From NCBI GenBank assembly GCA_050084985.1, contig JBITNC010000001.1:80104001-80168000 (forward strand): a DNA stretch of 64,000 nucleotides, written 5' to 3'. Positions 32,611 through 44,429 of this stretch are shown one piece after another. The notes under the pieces were generated by a model, which made no database searches, had not been told where the DNA came from, and saw only the letters and a program-made list of their open reading frames with translations. Made by a program: the position numbers and the translations under genes. Within the stretch, counting starts at the first letter, position 1. Every line of letters starts with the position of its first letter. The stretch comes from Nageia nagi. Lineage: Eukaryota > Pinophyta.

Positions 32611-33753
32611 TATTTCGCTGTGGCTAAAATGCGATTTATTGTCATAAGATTCAACCAACAGAAAACAATTACAAAACATTACATACAATGTAGAAATATG
32701 AAACCCCTAGCATATGTACGATTATATTAAAGTACAACACATATTTTTTTACAATACCAAAATAATTTCAATAACGAAGACTACATTGTGGTTATTCAAT
32801 AAAACATATCTTGATTAGAGATGTTTTTCTTTTACTTAATTAACAAGACAGTCATACATGATAATCTCATTCCTTAAGCACATATGCAAAAACAAAGACA
32901 TAATCTATTACAAAAATATAAGATCAAACATGTAAGCGAAATATCTGCATAATATACTATTTTTAATTAATCATCCTTTACATTATTGTCCTTCATTCGT
33001 TCCCACCTTAACTGATCAAACATATAAGACACAGCTCAACTTGCAAGGCACTTTCTCACCTCAAGATCCGTTCGTAGAAATTTCGCTCTCACGAATTTCA
33101 CTGCTTTTCTGGTATCTGAATCTCATGGAAGTGGACAGTAGCTTTAGCATAGAATTGTACGCCCTGCTAATGGGCATGGGGTTCTGAAAAAAATTCTAAT
33201 TTGTTTATTTTTATAGTTATTTTAATGCATAAAATCTGATGACTATTACTTTCTATAGTTTAAAAACAAATATTTCACTACCACCGTACATTCAAGATTA
33301 ACACCGATCTGACAGGAGGACGACGATATAGACAACTCCGTGCAATCCTAATCTCCATCGCTCGTTTGCTGCCGTGTGTCTTAATTTGGCAGAGAAAACA
33401 CTGACGCACTTCATCTCTTTTTCGGATAGGCAGCACATGCAGATGTCCACCGCGCAAATAAAGACATAAAGCCGCAGAATGAGTGCATGGAAACACGACT
33501 GTATGCATCATAAAATTAAAAATACAAACCATGACAGTAAGCCCATAGCCGTTTACAGTTGCAGTCAATCCATATGATTCCTTGCTGTGAACTTGTGTTG
33601 ACAAATATATTCAGATAAAATTTATAATAATGAATAATTTATTTAATGCTCAATGAATGGACCAAATGACATATATATGATAATAATCCTCACAACCATT
33701 GGAACGCGCTCCTCCTCCCCACAGACAAGAGGAGGAGGAGTGTAAAGTAAAAA
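32611..33753. other. Unassigned flank of the gene island
   Basis: There is no supported gene. A minus-strand open frame at 33278-33604 has no ATG at its start and no recognisable domain. A 20-codon ATG frame at 33125 (MEVDSSFSIELYALLMGMGF) looks like a membrane-anchor N-terminus but stops at once. Confidence 0.4.
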
Positions 33754-34165
33754 TTTTGTTACATGCATTATTGACAAGTCGAAATCAAATTTGAATGCAA
33801 GTCAAGCGGTCCCTTTCCCATCTCCAACTGCTTTGAAGTTTTGTTACACGCATTAATAACAACTTGAAATCAAATTTGAATGCAAGTCGAGGGGTCCCTT
33901 TCCCATCTCCATCTGCTTTGAAGTTTTGTTACATGCATTATTGACAAGTTGAAATCAAATTTGAATGCAAGTCAAGTGGTCCCTTTCCCATCTCCATCTG
34001 CTTTGAAGTTTCATTTAAATATATTTTTTCTCATCTTCATCTGATTTGAAGTTTCATATAACTATATTTTTTCCCATCTCCATAGTTTCATTTAAATATA
34101 TTGTTTCCCATCTCCATTTCATTTAAACATATTTTTGCCCATCTCCTTCTGCTTTGATGTTTCAT
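33754..34165. repeat. 85-bp tandem array degrading into about 50-bp subunits
   Basis: Three units of 85 bp start at 33754, 33839 and 33924 (landmarks TTTTGTTACATGCATT, AAATCAAATTTGAATGCAAG, CCCTTTCCCATCTCC, TGCTTTGAAG). They are 90% or more identical. From 34014 the array continues as about four shortened, AT-richer units that keep only 'cccatctcc...ctttgaagtttcattta', ending in a T run at 34167-34183. Confidence 0.9.
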
Positions 34166-34619
34166 TTAATTTTTTTTTTTTTATAATTTTAGTTACGGTG
34201 CCTGACGTGCGGTTGGGGCTATAGGCTGTAAAGTGAAGGTTCATAATAATTCTATATTAAAAAACTTATGGTTTTCAACAATAAAAATAAATAGCTGGTT
34301 TACCAAACTTGTCCGAAAAAGTAAAAGCAATTTATAATATTAAATTTATTAATCATAAATAAATATAATAATATGAAAATATAAAGTAATATATTTATCA
34401 TTATTAAAACAATATCATCCTTTTTTAGATATAGTAATATGAGAAGATTAAATTCAATATAAATACATATAATATTTTTTTACTAAATAAAAGTTATGTA
34501 TATTAATAAAATAAATAATTTACTATTAAAAACATTCAATAGATTGTTCACATCTTTTTGTTTACGAGGTTACAAATTTGTGAAAGGTAATGGACACCTG
34601 TCATATGTTACATATTACA

Positions 34620-34745
34620 CCATATGTTACATATTACATATCCATCTCCCTATGGAGGGGGAAGATTTGAACATGGGGCCTCTTATTATCCACTTGAGAG
34701 ATTTGAGCTACCCCTATCTCCAACTCCCCTACACATGCTAGATAT
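34620..34745 (-). repeat. tRNA-derived SINE-like unit
   Basis: The minus strand reads GGGGTAGCTCAA...CAAGTGG (A-box-like) and, about 30 bases on, ATGTTCAAATCTTCCCCC (B-box-like, GTTCAAATC). The arrangement is that of a tRNA head. No poly(A) tail or target duplication could be defined. Confidence 0.5.
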
Positions 34746-35737
34746 TGGATTGTTCACATCTTATTATGGATTCAAATTAACATTAATTAACTTTACACAA
34801 GATAATTATCAAATAGTTGAAAACCTTTAAATATTAGTAGGGTGGTATCATGATGCTTCATCGCATCCTTGTTCATATGCTACCATTGATTGGCAGAGAT
34901 TGGAATATTCCATTAGACATTATTTAATATTTATATAGGCCAACAAGGGCAATCATTGTCACCCTCATTATCCCAACCAACAACAAGTGTAGATATCTTT
35001 ACGCACATGTCTTAACTACACGTGTGTCTTTAAAAGCTAGCCCCTTCGACATCAATGCACATGTGTATTGATAGAATGTAATACTAGTGTTTTTGAAGAA
35101 AATAAGGAAATTTAGAGTGCAAGAAAGTTGCAGAGGAGGTTTTGAATTTTCATTGTAAAAGTTCTAACCATGATGTTGAAATATCAATTATGTACCAGGG
35201 TTATTTTTCATTCATGAGAAGGTGAGAGGTTTGTTGATCACCATGGTGGAAATTGATCTCTTAGCCTGCTATGTTTGACTCTACAAACCTTATGCATTTC
35301 TTCTGAATGATGAGCTTTAATAGAGGTTGGCATACATCATGGTTTTGGTAGTAACATTATTATGTTGGCTTTACATAGCATTTAACCCTCTAATATTTTA
35401 GCTTGATCATCTTTTGCTTCTCTCTCCCTCCTATGTCTAGTGTTTTAGCTTATTGGTAAGGTGGTTTAGGTGGTACATTTTTTGGTGATGCCTCTTGGTA
35501 AACATTGTGTTCATTTTATCATGCAATTTTCTTAAGGGTCACTTGGATCTTGATTATAGTTTTTTGGGCCCTTCCAATCAAGATATGAAAATCTCTAATA
35601 TGTAATGGCCATCTTTTGGAATTAAAAAATATAAAAAATTAAATAAAATAATATAATATAAACTTGATTTAGTTGATGAACCAACATTTTCTTTATAAAT
35701 AACCTAAGCTATCAAGGGTTCCTAAATAATATAACAA
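34746..35737. other. Unassigned stretch
   Basis: No long frame or repeat pair was found. A compact segment at 34840-35090 is slightly richer in GC, but I recognise nothing in it. Confidence 0.4.
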
Positions 35738-35830
35738 GGGGCATTAGCCCAATGATTAGCAAGTGCTTATAGATGGGATAACTCCATCATAAATTTATAT
35801 ATTTGAATAGATATGTGGAGCCAAACATAA
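35738..35830 (+). repeat. tRNA-derived SINE-like unit
   Basis: GGGGCATTAGCCCAATGATT, then AGC (A-box-like), is followed about 45 bases later by a weak B box (TATTTGAATAGAT) and a closing GTGGAGCC that could pair with the opening GGGGC. It resembles a tRNA-head SINE. It is older and more decayed than the unit at 34620. Confidence 0.45.
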
Positions 35831-36769
35831 AAAAATATTGTACATTGTTATCTAATGTAAAATCTTCAGAAACAACATCATGTGAAGTTTGTTTTCTTTT
35901 TGTGAGTCTTCCAAATTATATGGAAGAAATTCTTATCCTAAAAATATTTCAAATCTAAACTAGGGGAATAACAAAAGAAATAAAATCCCTTAGAAGAACA
36001 TATTGCTAAGAAAAAGAAGTACACATGAAAGCGTGAAATAAAGGTTCAATCTAGCTCCAGAAGACTTGGATTTAGAATAAAGCTATAAAGTATTCAATAC
36101 ATCTTTCAAAAACCTATAAAATAACAAGTGGGGTTCATCATTCTAGATTGTATAATTGTATGGCTCATAGGGATACCATGAGGTACTAAACTCCAAGCAT
36201 AGAATATGTTCTTCAACTCAATGTACCATCATAAATGTAAACTTATGAGGCTTTAGCCATAAAAATATGACATACAATTCAATATAACATTATAAGTAAA
36301 CTTATCATTTAGCTTTAGCTTATAATGTTATTTTAAAACCTCCCAAGAATCCAATCCTTTGTTCAAGAGAGAAAATAATATAAAAAATGATAAAAACTCC
36401 CTTAATGTAAAAATACTCTTTTCGAATCCATTAAGTTTGACTAAACAATTTTGTTCAAAGGATATAATATGGTGAGAACCAATCATTGGTATTGAAAAAT
36501 GATGATCTTTTATTATTTCAAATCCATTGCATCAAAGCCAAGATTTGAGTGATTCCTATGCTCACAAATGGTTTTACAATGATTTTTTTTTTTTATTTCG
36601 ATATGAACAAGGATAGTAATAAAATATTTAATTTAAACCCTTCCATAACACTTACAAAGTGGGAGTCCAATGGAAATACATTATCAAAAGAGGTTTTACC
36701 AAGCCTTAAATCCATATAAGGACTATAAAATTTGGTTAACATATAATACGATTATTATTAGTGATAATC
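35831..36769. other. Unassigned AT-rich stretch
   Basis: It probably includes more of the LINE that follows on its right (upstream on the minus strand lies at higher coordinates), but I could not fit a motif. Confidence 0.35.
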
Positions 36770-37660
36770 AATAAGGCTCATGCCACTAAAGAGTTTAGGA
36801 AAATAATAAATCTTCCAAGAAACCATATCAAATCATTTTTTTCTCACTTGAGTTGGTCTAAAAAGGCCTCTTAATAAATTTTAAATCTTTTTATGGAAAA
36901 ATAGACAAAGAACTTAGAGTAAGAATTGTAAACTTGGGTCATTTCTAGAATTATGGAATAGATTTGAAATTTGGTTGATAAGGAAAGCTTTTTATGACCA
37001 AATATGCTAATTTATTTTGTAACATTTTACCTAATATAAGGAACCTAGAATAAAGAATAGTAAACATGGATCATTTCTAGAATTATGGAGTAGATTTAAA
37101 ATTTGGTTGATAAGGAAAGCTTTTTTATGACCCGATATGTTAATTTATTTTGTAATATTTTACTCAATATAATATGATCTAACTTGTGCCTAATTTACGC
37201 ACCTCATCTTGTTTAGAAGATTAATCCCATTCCATACCTTCCAAATTGGTACAATATTAATAAGAATATATTTACTTTGAATAAACTAAATTGTTATGGT
37301 CTAATGATAAGTGACAAAATATGTCTAAGAGGTAAACCTAAAGCTTTGATAATAATTTTATAATTACATTAAGTAAGGTAATTAGTCATTAATTAATAAT
37401 AACTTTAGGTCATCTGGTTTGGGAATGAATTTATTATTACATTTATTGATAATATTATCAAAGACCCAATCTTTAGATATTCTCCATACATATGGAATAA
37501 ATTAGGACCAACAATATTCTCAAGTTATTTGTATTATTAACAAGGAAAATAATCAAGACTATGGGCTTTATCACTAGCCATTTGACAAAGAGCTTTAGCT
37601 AGATCATCAATAGTTATAATTTTATCATAGAATACCTTGAGTTGATGAAAGAGAAATAAC
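36770..37660 (-). mobile_element. LINE reverse-transcriptase remnant (copy D)
   Basis: Minus-strand reading near 37600-37540 gives IDDLAKALCQMASDKAHSLD and then YFP, a decayed form of the KAPGPDGFP block. The region 37190-37330 aligns with LINE copy B (880-1051). A 131-bp tandem duplication lies within it. No open frame survives. Confidence 0.7.
36910..37171. repeat. 131-bp tandem duplication within LINE copy D
   Basis: 36910-37040 and 37041-37171 match with about 90% identity. Shared landmarks are 'tcatttctagaattatgga', 'tttggttgataaggaaagc' and 'ctaatttattttgtaa'. Confidence 0.9.
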
Positions 37661-38756
37661 AAATGATGAGTACAAAATTAAAATAACTTCTAAATAAATA
37701 CTATGTACTATATGGTAAGGTAAACACTAGCATCATTCTCTAGTCATTATTATGAGAAGAATTTTATCATACAAACCAAAAAAATCAAATGATATTTTTT
37801 TTAAAAAAAATACATTATTTTTTAATCTTTTAATTCACAGAGATGATTAATAATAAATAATATTAAATATTTGGTAATATCTAAATTAATAAAAAAAAAT
37901 ACTAACATGAAATAGTCCATTCAAAAGTCACCACATTATAATATTACTAGCAACTAAATATTAGTAGTTAACAATATTGTTAAAATGCACAAAGTTGCTA
38001 CCTTAATATTAAGAACATAAGTATAATCAAGATAAGTAAATTTTATCTAACTCCCTATAATAAGAGTTTTAGGGGTCAATCAACTTTCATACAAAAGATA
38101 TTATTAGTCTAACCACGTACTCCACTTTGATAGTTACATCATTTTCTATATGTTGATTCCCATACACACTTCACATGAGGTCTAAGATACAAATAAATAA
38201 TATATAAAATTCTTGTAAGTGAAAGTTACAATATCTAATTTAGGTGAATGTATTAATTACAAAATACTTCATTTTTATTGTAAATTATAAGGTGGTAGAT
38301 TTTTCACTATAGCATGGATTTCCTTTGTCTAATTCTCTGAACTAACTTCCTTGCTATGTTATCCAAACCATAATTCACTTTATTCCCTTAATGATACATA
38401 TATATAATCTTACTTCCATGTATTGATAAAGCATTTTTATTCCTTCTAAAGATTTTGAATTTTTGTATTACTAATTTTATTTTATAAAAAAACTATTGAT
38501 GGTAATTTTGAAATCCCTTTCAATATATATATATATATAGCTTGAAACCATAAAAAATGCTTCAATTAAAAGATACCTTCCCTAAAAATAATGCTATAAT
38601 ATCTATAAACCTAAATGTTTCCCTAAAACTTTAGGTTCAAAATGGCATATATCCTTCAATTCCTCTCTTTTTTAGGTCACTACTATAAAATGGCATTTAG
38701 TTGAGGCATTTTGGTAATGAAGTTCAAAGATTTCTCACCTTAATAAAGCTTGTATA
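37661..38756. other. AT-rich stretch ending in a complex repeat
   Basis: Mostly unassigned. The last 100-350 bases ('ggtaatgaagttcaaagatttctcacc') match the repeat family that resumes at 47594 after the inserted LTR element. A short (TA)n run lies at about 38525-38540. Confidence 0.45.
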
Positions 38757-39499
38757 TGTAGACCTCAAATTTTGTAAAATACGAAAAATACACAATAAAT
38801 AAATTGATCTACAATGTAAGAAGAAATAGATAATGTACACTATATTAGATTACAACAAATATATGTGAAACACATGAAGCTAATAAGAAGTGTATGTACA
38901 ATTCTCAACAACAAGTAACAATGAATCTTTAGAGGATTGGGATAAGATTTATGGAGAGATTTTGATAGATCTTTGTTTCATGGATCAATGACTTGACCAT
39001 CAAAATATGGAACCCCCGATCTAGAATACGCATGTTGTTATTGGCCTAAAAGAAGTACATCATTATCTACATGAGATGGATGAATTGCATTATGCATAAA
39101 AGATAAAAATTTCAGAGCTCATAGTACAATAATTTCTCATGATAGGTGGCATATAGAGACATTGTAGCTTGATGAAGATTGTGATAAACAACCACCTATC
39201 AAAGTTCTTATCATATCAAAGAGTTCTAATGTCTGGAGGTCTACCTATTCCACTTACTTATATAGCCTATATGGACATAAAAAGGAGTGATGGTCAAACT
39301 CTAGCAATAATATAATCATTGTTGTATTCAAGATACTTTAAAATTTAAACCATGATAAATGATATAACATTTAATATAACATTGTATTGCATCGTAATAT
39401 CAACTTTATCTTGACATATGTAATATTGCATTAATTCATTGAGGAAGTATAAATATGATTTATCAAATAAATAATAAATCATTTTAAGCATCTATATTT
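38757..39499 (-). repeat. 3' LTR of gag-only element 2
   Basis: It pairs with 46848-47593. The polypurine tract next to it on the minus strand marks it as the 3' LTR. Confidence 0.88.
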
Positions 39500-39516
39500 T
39501 TTCCCTCTTTAGATAT
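39500..39516 (-). other. Polypurine tract of gag-only element 2
   Basis: The minus strand reads ctaaagagggaaaaaa directly before the LTR. Confidence 0.65.
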
Positions 39517-41379
39517 GAAATGAAAAGCATTGAAATTATATAATCCAAAAAAGTTTAGAGAAGAGAAGAAAATTTTCAATAGTAAAGTGGAATTCCCTTT
39601 TTTGATTGATATATTGAGTGATATGTCATATGCCCCCTTTTGGTCTTACATTGAATATTTTCTCATGTTGCTTCAATAATCAAACCAAAAATTGGAGTCC
39701 TTATATGAGGAGAGCATCTCTATGTGAATTATAATCTTCTAGATAAGACCTTTTTAATAAAAAAATAACATAATACACACATAGATCACATCCCATTAAA
39801 TAATAATCAATTGAAAGAGTAAGGATAAAATAAATATGATATTCATTATGTCACTATGGCCAATGCGACTCGTAGTTCTATTTAACCATGACATATAGAC
39901 TACTATGATTACAACTCATAGTCTATGAAGATCAAGCTAATGAGGTCCTTGTTAATACAACAAGCTTGGAACAACCATGGTTATCAAGCTGATGAGAACC
40001 TTTTTAATGATTCAAGCTTGGAATAACTTGTAATTTATGAGAGAATTTACTTTGGAGTAACCATGGCCTTGTAAATATTTGTTAGTATAATATTGAGTAA
40101 TCATTTGATTCCCATAAAAATGCCAAATATTCAAATATTTATTAGCCTTCATCTCAACATTGCACATGTGATATTATTGAATTTATTGATTTCATTGATT
40201 TTCAAAGCAAACCTATTCCATTAACTACATGATTCTTGTAGAATTTAACAATCATATCTTTTGCAATTTTGTTCATCATTTGTGTATCAGTGCATATTTG
40301 TGAAATAATGGTATTTTCATTAAAGTATTCAATAAAGTATAGCATGCCCCATTTATAATGAATTCATAATAAACACCATTGTTAGTAGCATGGAAATAGT
40401 CCTATCAAATCTGTAAATGTTAATGATATTTAATTGAAAGAAAAAAATAATATTTTGCCCCATAAAATAATGAAATAACATTTCCATATGGTATAATATT
40501 TGCAAGTGAAAAATAATTTGGCTAAGTTGGACCTTATATGCATTTTGCCAATTGAAAATCTTATAACCATGATAGAAATTATTTTAATCTATTAAGACTG
40601 ATAAAATATAATTCAAATTGGATAGAACCCATAATTTCACATAGTTCACGCAGTTGACTATGTGAAAATGATTGAATTGATTTTCATGAAAAATAACATA
40701 CTCAATTGGCATTAAAACATAATTATTCAAGTATTAAGAATCTCAATATAATGCATAAATCCAAAAATTGAAGTTTGCCATTTTCATTTAATCTAATCAA
40801 ATTTTGATAAATTAAAATCTTTATGCATTCATCAAATATATCCTAAATTATACATCCATGTGGGTCTAACAAAGTCAAATTGAAATATAGAATTTGAATC
40901 ATACTCTAATTTTGTAAAAATCATGCCACTAGTGATGTCTCTTTAGTATTAATAAACAACAAAAATAGAACATCACCAATTTGGCCATTTATGCAGATTG
41001 TAAACATTCAAACTTATCATTTTTACCATTTTTTAACTAGCATGTGTTTTATTGGACCTCAATTTTACTTTTTGCATGCCATTGGCTACATGAGTGTGAC
41101 AAAATTAATTTTTGAAGAAGGTACATTTGGTAATTAAAATATTTATTTACAATTTGCACACATAAGGTGACATTTTTTTAGCATAAAATTTAACAATAAA
41201 AAATGGTAATCATTTAGCTTTTCATTCTCATCTAGTTGCCTTTTCACTGTCAGAGCCTTGGTGAGCTCCATTTCCTCATTTGATTGGTTGACCTTACTTC
41301 CCATTGAGTTGTGTGAGTTTCTTTCTCTTCCCACTATTCATCTTGCCCCTTTTGACTTATGCATTGTCTTCTAGCAATC
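39517..41379. other. Internal non-coding part of gag-only element 2
   Basis: AT-rich, with no frame longer than about 60 codons and no pol motif on either strand. Confidence 0.5.
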
Positions 41380-43510
41380 ATGGTAGAACAAGATTAGAGA
41401 TTTGAAAGGCCCTTGTTTACGAGGTGAGGGCATGTGGCAAAGTATCTAAGGAGTTTTCCTTTTACACATGAGGTATGTTTTCCTATAATTTAATTCAATT
41501 TCCTTTTTGCAATGATTTTATACTATATGCCACCTATACAAAATGATAGGGTTTTTCTATTTTCATTTCATTGACCAATAATTAAAGATTTACCCCTAGC
41601 AAGGCCATCTTATTGCTTACATTTTGCTTAAAATTTATGAAATTTACTACTTTTAGATTAATTTATTTAATTATTGATATGAATTTTATTGTTATTTCAT
41701 TACAAGATTATAAAATTCTTATTCGAGGTGGACGCATGTCCACAACAACTTTAGAGAAGCTATATAGTTGGTGAAGGAAAAACCATGAGAATGACATCCT
41801 CATGTAATGTGGTTCGAATGATCTATCCATCATTGGTCATATCCAGCAAGACCTCTCACACCTCACAACCTTGGATGAGAGATGGGACCTAGATAGAAAC
41901 TCATTCGATCTACCCCAAGATAAAATGAGTATGACTTTGTTGGACATGTACAAGATTTGGGGGATTCCCATTTGGGGTCAACTTGTACATCAAGCTCAAG
42001 TTTCAAATAGAAATGAGAGATAAAAGTTCTCATTATGGTTGATGGGGGAAGAGGATCACAACTAGGTTCATAAGGCTACCCACCTTACTAAGGCATGTAG
42101 ATTTGCCTATGCTAAGTGACACTTGAGGCTTTATATTGCCTCCATTATTTCTACTTATCTATGCCTAAATAAGAGTATCTCTTTATTTCCACTTGGCTTA
42201 GTTTGGGTTATGCAGGAGATTTATGCATAGGAAATACAATTTTCCTGGGCACCCTTGGTATCAAGCCAACTTTATAAGGATCTGCATAATTTCATGAGTG
42301 TTGACAAGTTCAATATCATGATAGATCACATAGGCCTCCTTCAGATACAAGCATATGAGAAGATTACCATCATTCAGCCTATGAGATTATAGAGGAGAGG
42401 TATGATCCCTTAGATATTACCATGACTTGTTGGGTTTCTTAAGAACATGGATAAAGGTATATGCATACACTATAGGTAAGGCAGAGGGAGATACATGGAC
42501 TTCAACTTAAGGACATAGTTTGCGTATCCTATTGAGATTTTGTATGGGATGATGATTCCCACCAGCTTGCTTAGGTGAGGCAACCTTCCTTCCTTGAGAC
42601 CTAGAGGAAGTTGGTGGAGCCTTACTTGCCCCAGTAAGTACTATGCCATTTTGGGATCTAGCAAGCAATTCCACCTACCCCTCTATGTTATTTGATATAC
42701 AAGATAGAGAGAGATGCTCTAATAAGAGCACAAATTATACTAATGTGGGTGATTACCTTAGAGGATCCTAGGATTATGATGTAGCTATGAAGATATTCAT
42801 GGCACTCAAAATTGCTAGAGGGTTCATGGCATGGTGGGGCACAATGCATCTAGCCCTCTTAGGGATGGTTGATGATGATGATGAGAATATGGTAGTGGCA
42901 TCTAAAGGGTCTTTAGATGAGGACTCATAACATGTATATAATCCCATGCATGATATTCATGTGTAAGCACCACTAGCTACATTAGTACCTAGATCAGCTC
43001 CTAGATTATCAACATTGGCAAATGTTGTACCACTAGTGGTAGCAGGTAGGATATGTGTTTGGTTATTATCATTTTGGTTATTGGTATACTAGGTTAAGAA
43101 ATTGATATTTAGTAGTTCATTCTTTATAGGAGAAATCATTACACAAATTATAGCCTTAGAGGTTGAGCATGAGAGGCTTAAGCCTTTTGAGGAATATGTA
43201 GCCACTTTATAGGCTACACTATCAACTAGGGACACACAGATAGAATCCATGGATTAGTCCTTGAAGAGGCTACATGAGAGAGTAGATATGCCCCCATCCA
43301 ATGAGTAGTGGGCCTTCATTAAAAGCTTAATGGAGAAGATAGAGAAGAAGAAAAATGAGAGGGCAAAGGCTATCATGGCTTCTCATGGTATTAGCTCTAG
43401 CAAGGTATCAAGTGGGATTTACATTTTTGGAAAAAGTAGTGGTAGTAGGAGGAGGCCTAGGCTTGATGACACTGAGAGTAGTGGCAATATTACACACCAC
43501 TAGGATGTAT
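41380..43510 (+). pseudogene. Plant-mobile-domain-like ORF, antisense to its host element
   Basis: On the plus strand, from about 41810, a long decayed frame reads LTTLDERWDLDRNSFDLP, MSMTLLDMYKIWGIPIWGQ, then FPLGLVWVMQEIYA, LYKDLHNF and GLLQIQAYEKI. These match the usual layout of the aminotransferase-like plant mobile domain ('l..R.....TF.lp.GE.t.TL.D....gL...G', 'LlqlWayE'). A charged, probably coiled tail follows (43150-43480, rich in Glu, Lys and Arg, with SLKRLHERVDMPP and MEKIEKKKNERAK). A possible short first exon starts at ATG 41380, with donor GAG|GTATGT at 41473 and acceptor ttacaag at 41706. About eight stops make it a pseudogene. Its position near the 3' LTR and its antisense direction resemble the 'additional ORFs' reported in Tat-type gypsy elements. 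Its role is unknown. Confidence 0.6.
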
Positions 43511-43521
43511 ACTAAGACATG

Positions 43522-43522
43522 G

Positions 43523-43587
<65 letters not shown>
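43522..43587. repeat. (TA)n microsatellite
   Basis: About 66 bp of nearly pure TA, with one TTA break near 43547. It lies right at the end of the antisense ORF. Confidence 0.97.
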
Positions 43588-43590
<3 letters not shown>

Positions 43591-44429
43591 TCATTTTTTT
43601 CTCTCAATATTATGTTAAATGTGAATGTATATTTAATTCTTATTATTACTTTATTTAATGCATGGTTTGTAAAGTTGACAACCTAAATTTTGTGAAATAT
43701 AATTTGCTAAACTTATTTGACAAATCGCACACCTCTTTACATATTTTCACTTGCTAAGCATTACAATAATGAATTATAAAGAACACATGCCCATATATGA
43801 ATAAGTAAAATGAACACCAATTAAGCAATTTTACAACTATCCTAAAATTAGATTGCAAAGCAAAAATGAAAACAATATTCTGAGGTACCATATGCAAGCA
43901 ATAACAAACATGTTCTAGTTTTTCTTCATTAATAGATTCAAACACTAGTTTTATCCTATCAAAATAGTTTAATAGATGATCAAAAATCATAAAATACTAT
44001 ATTTTTAACTCAATTCTAGGGAAGGCACACCATTAGCAGCCTAAAAATAGTTGCATACCATTAGTAGCATTGTTTTTGACATTTGAAAAAGAAAAATATA
44101 TGATGGAATTTTGCAGAACATACCTAGAAAGCCAATGAAACATTGAAGTAGCTCATATGACCATAAAACATATTGTTTTTCTCCTAGATAATACCCTACC
44201 TATCATACACTACAATTTGAATTTTTTCATTTTAAGCAATAACTTTGCATACCTAGGAGGGTTTTATAACCCATATGTAGTTTGTTGATGCAAATACAAA
44301 GATAGGTACCTTTTTGGTGGCATATTTTACATCATTGGTAGCATGTAGATATTTTTGTACGCTATTAGTGGCATTCGTTCCATAAGCTTATCCTCCATAT
44401 TTTATTTTGTCTTCACTACAACCCTTGCT
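43588..44429. other. Spacer between antisense ORF and gag
   Basis: No motif was found. A minus-strand frame of 78 codons at 43754-43990 is AT-derived. Confidence 0.5.

Noticed and set aside
33125-33187. Short ATG frame MEVDSSFSIELYALLMGMGF resembling a cytochrome P450 membrane anchor
   Set aside because: Only 20 residues before a stop, with no downstream P450 motif in any frame. Hydrophobic N-termini are too unspecific.
33278-33604. 108-codon minus-strand open frame in the gene island
   Set aside because: It begins at TTG rather than ATG, has no domain I recognise and no splice or UTR context. The slightly higher GC of the region is enough to explain an open frame.
43355-43618. 87-codon plus-strand frame ending in Ile-Tyr repeats
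   Set aside because: It runs into the (TA)n microsatellite and is out of frame with the charged tail of the antisense ORF.
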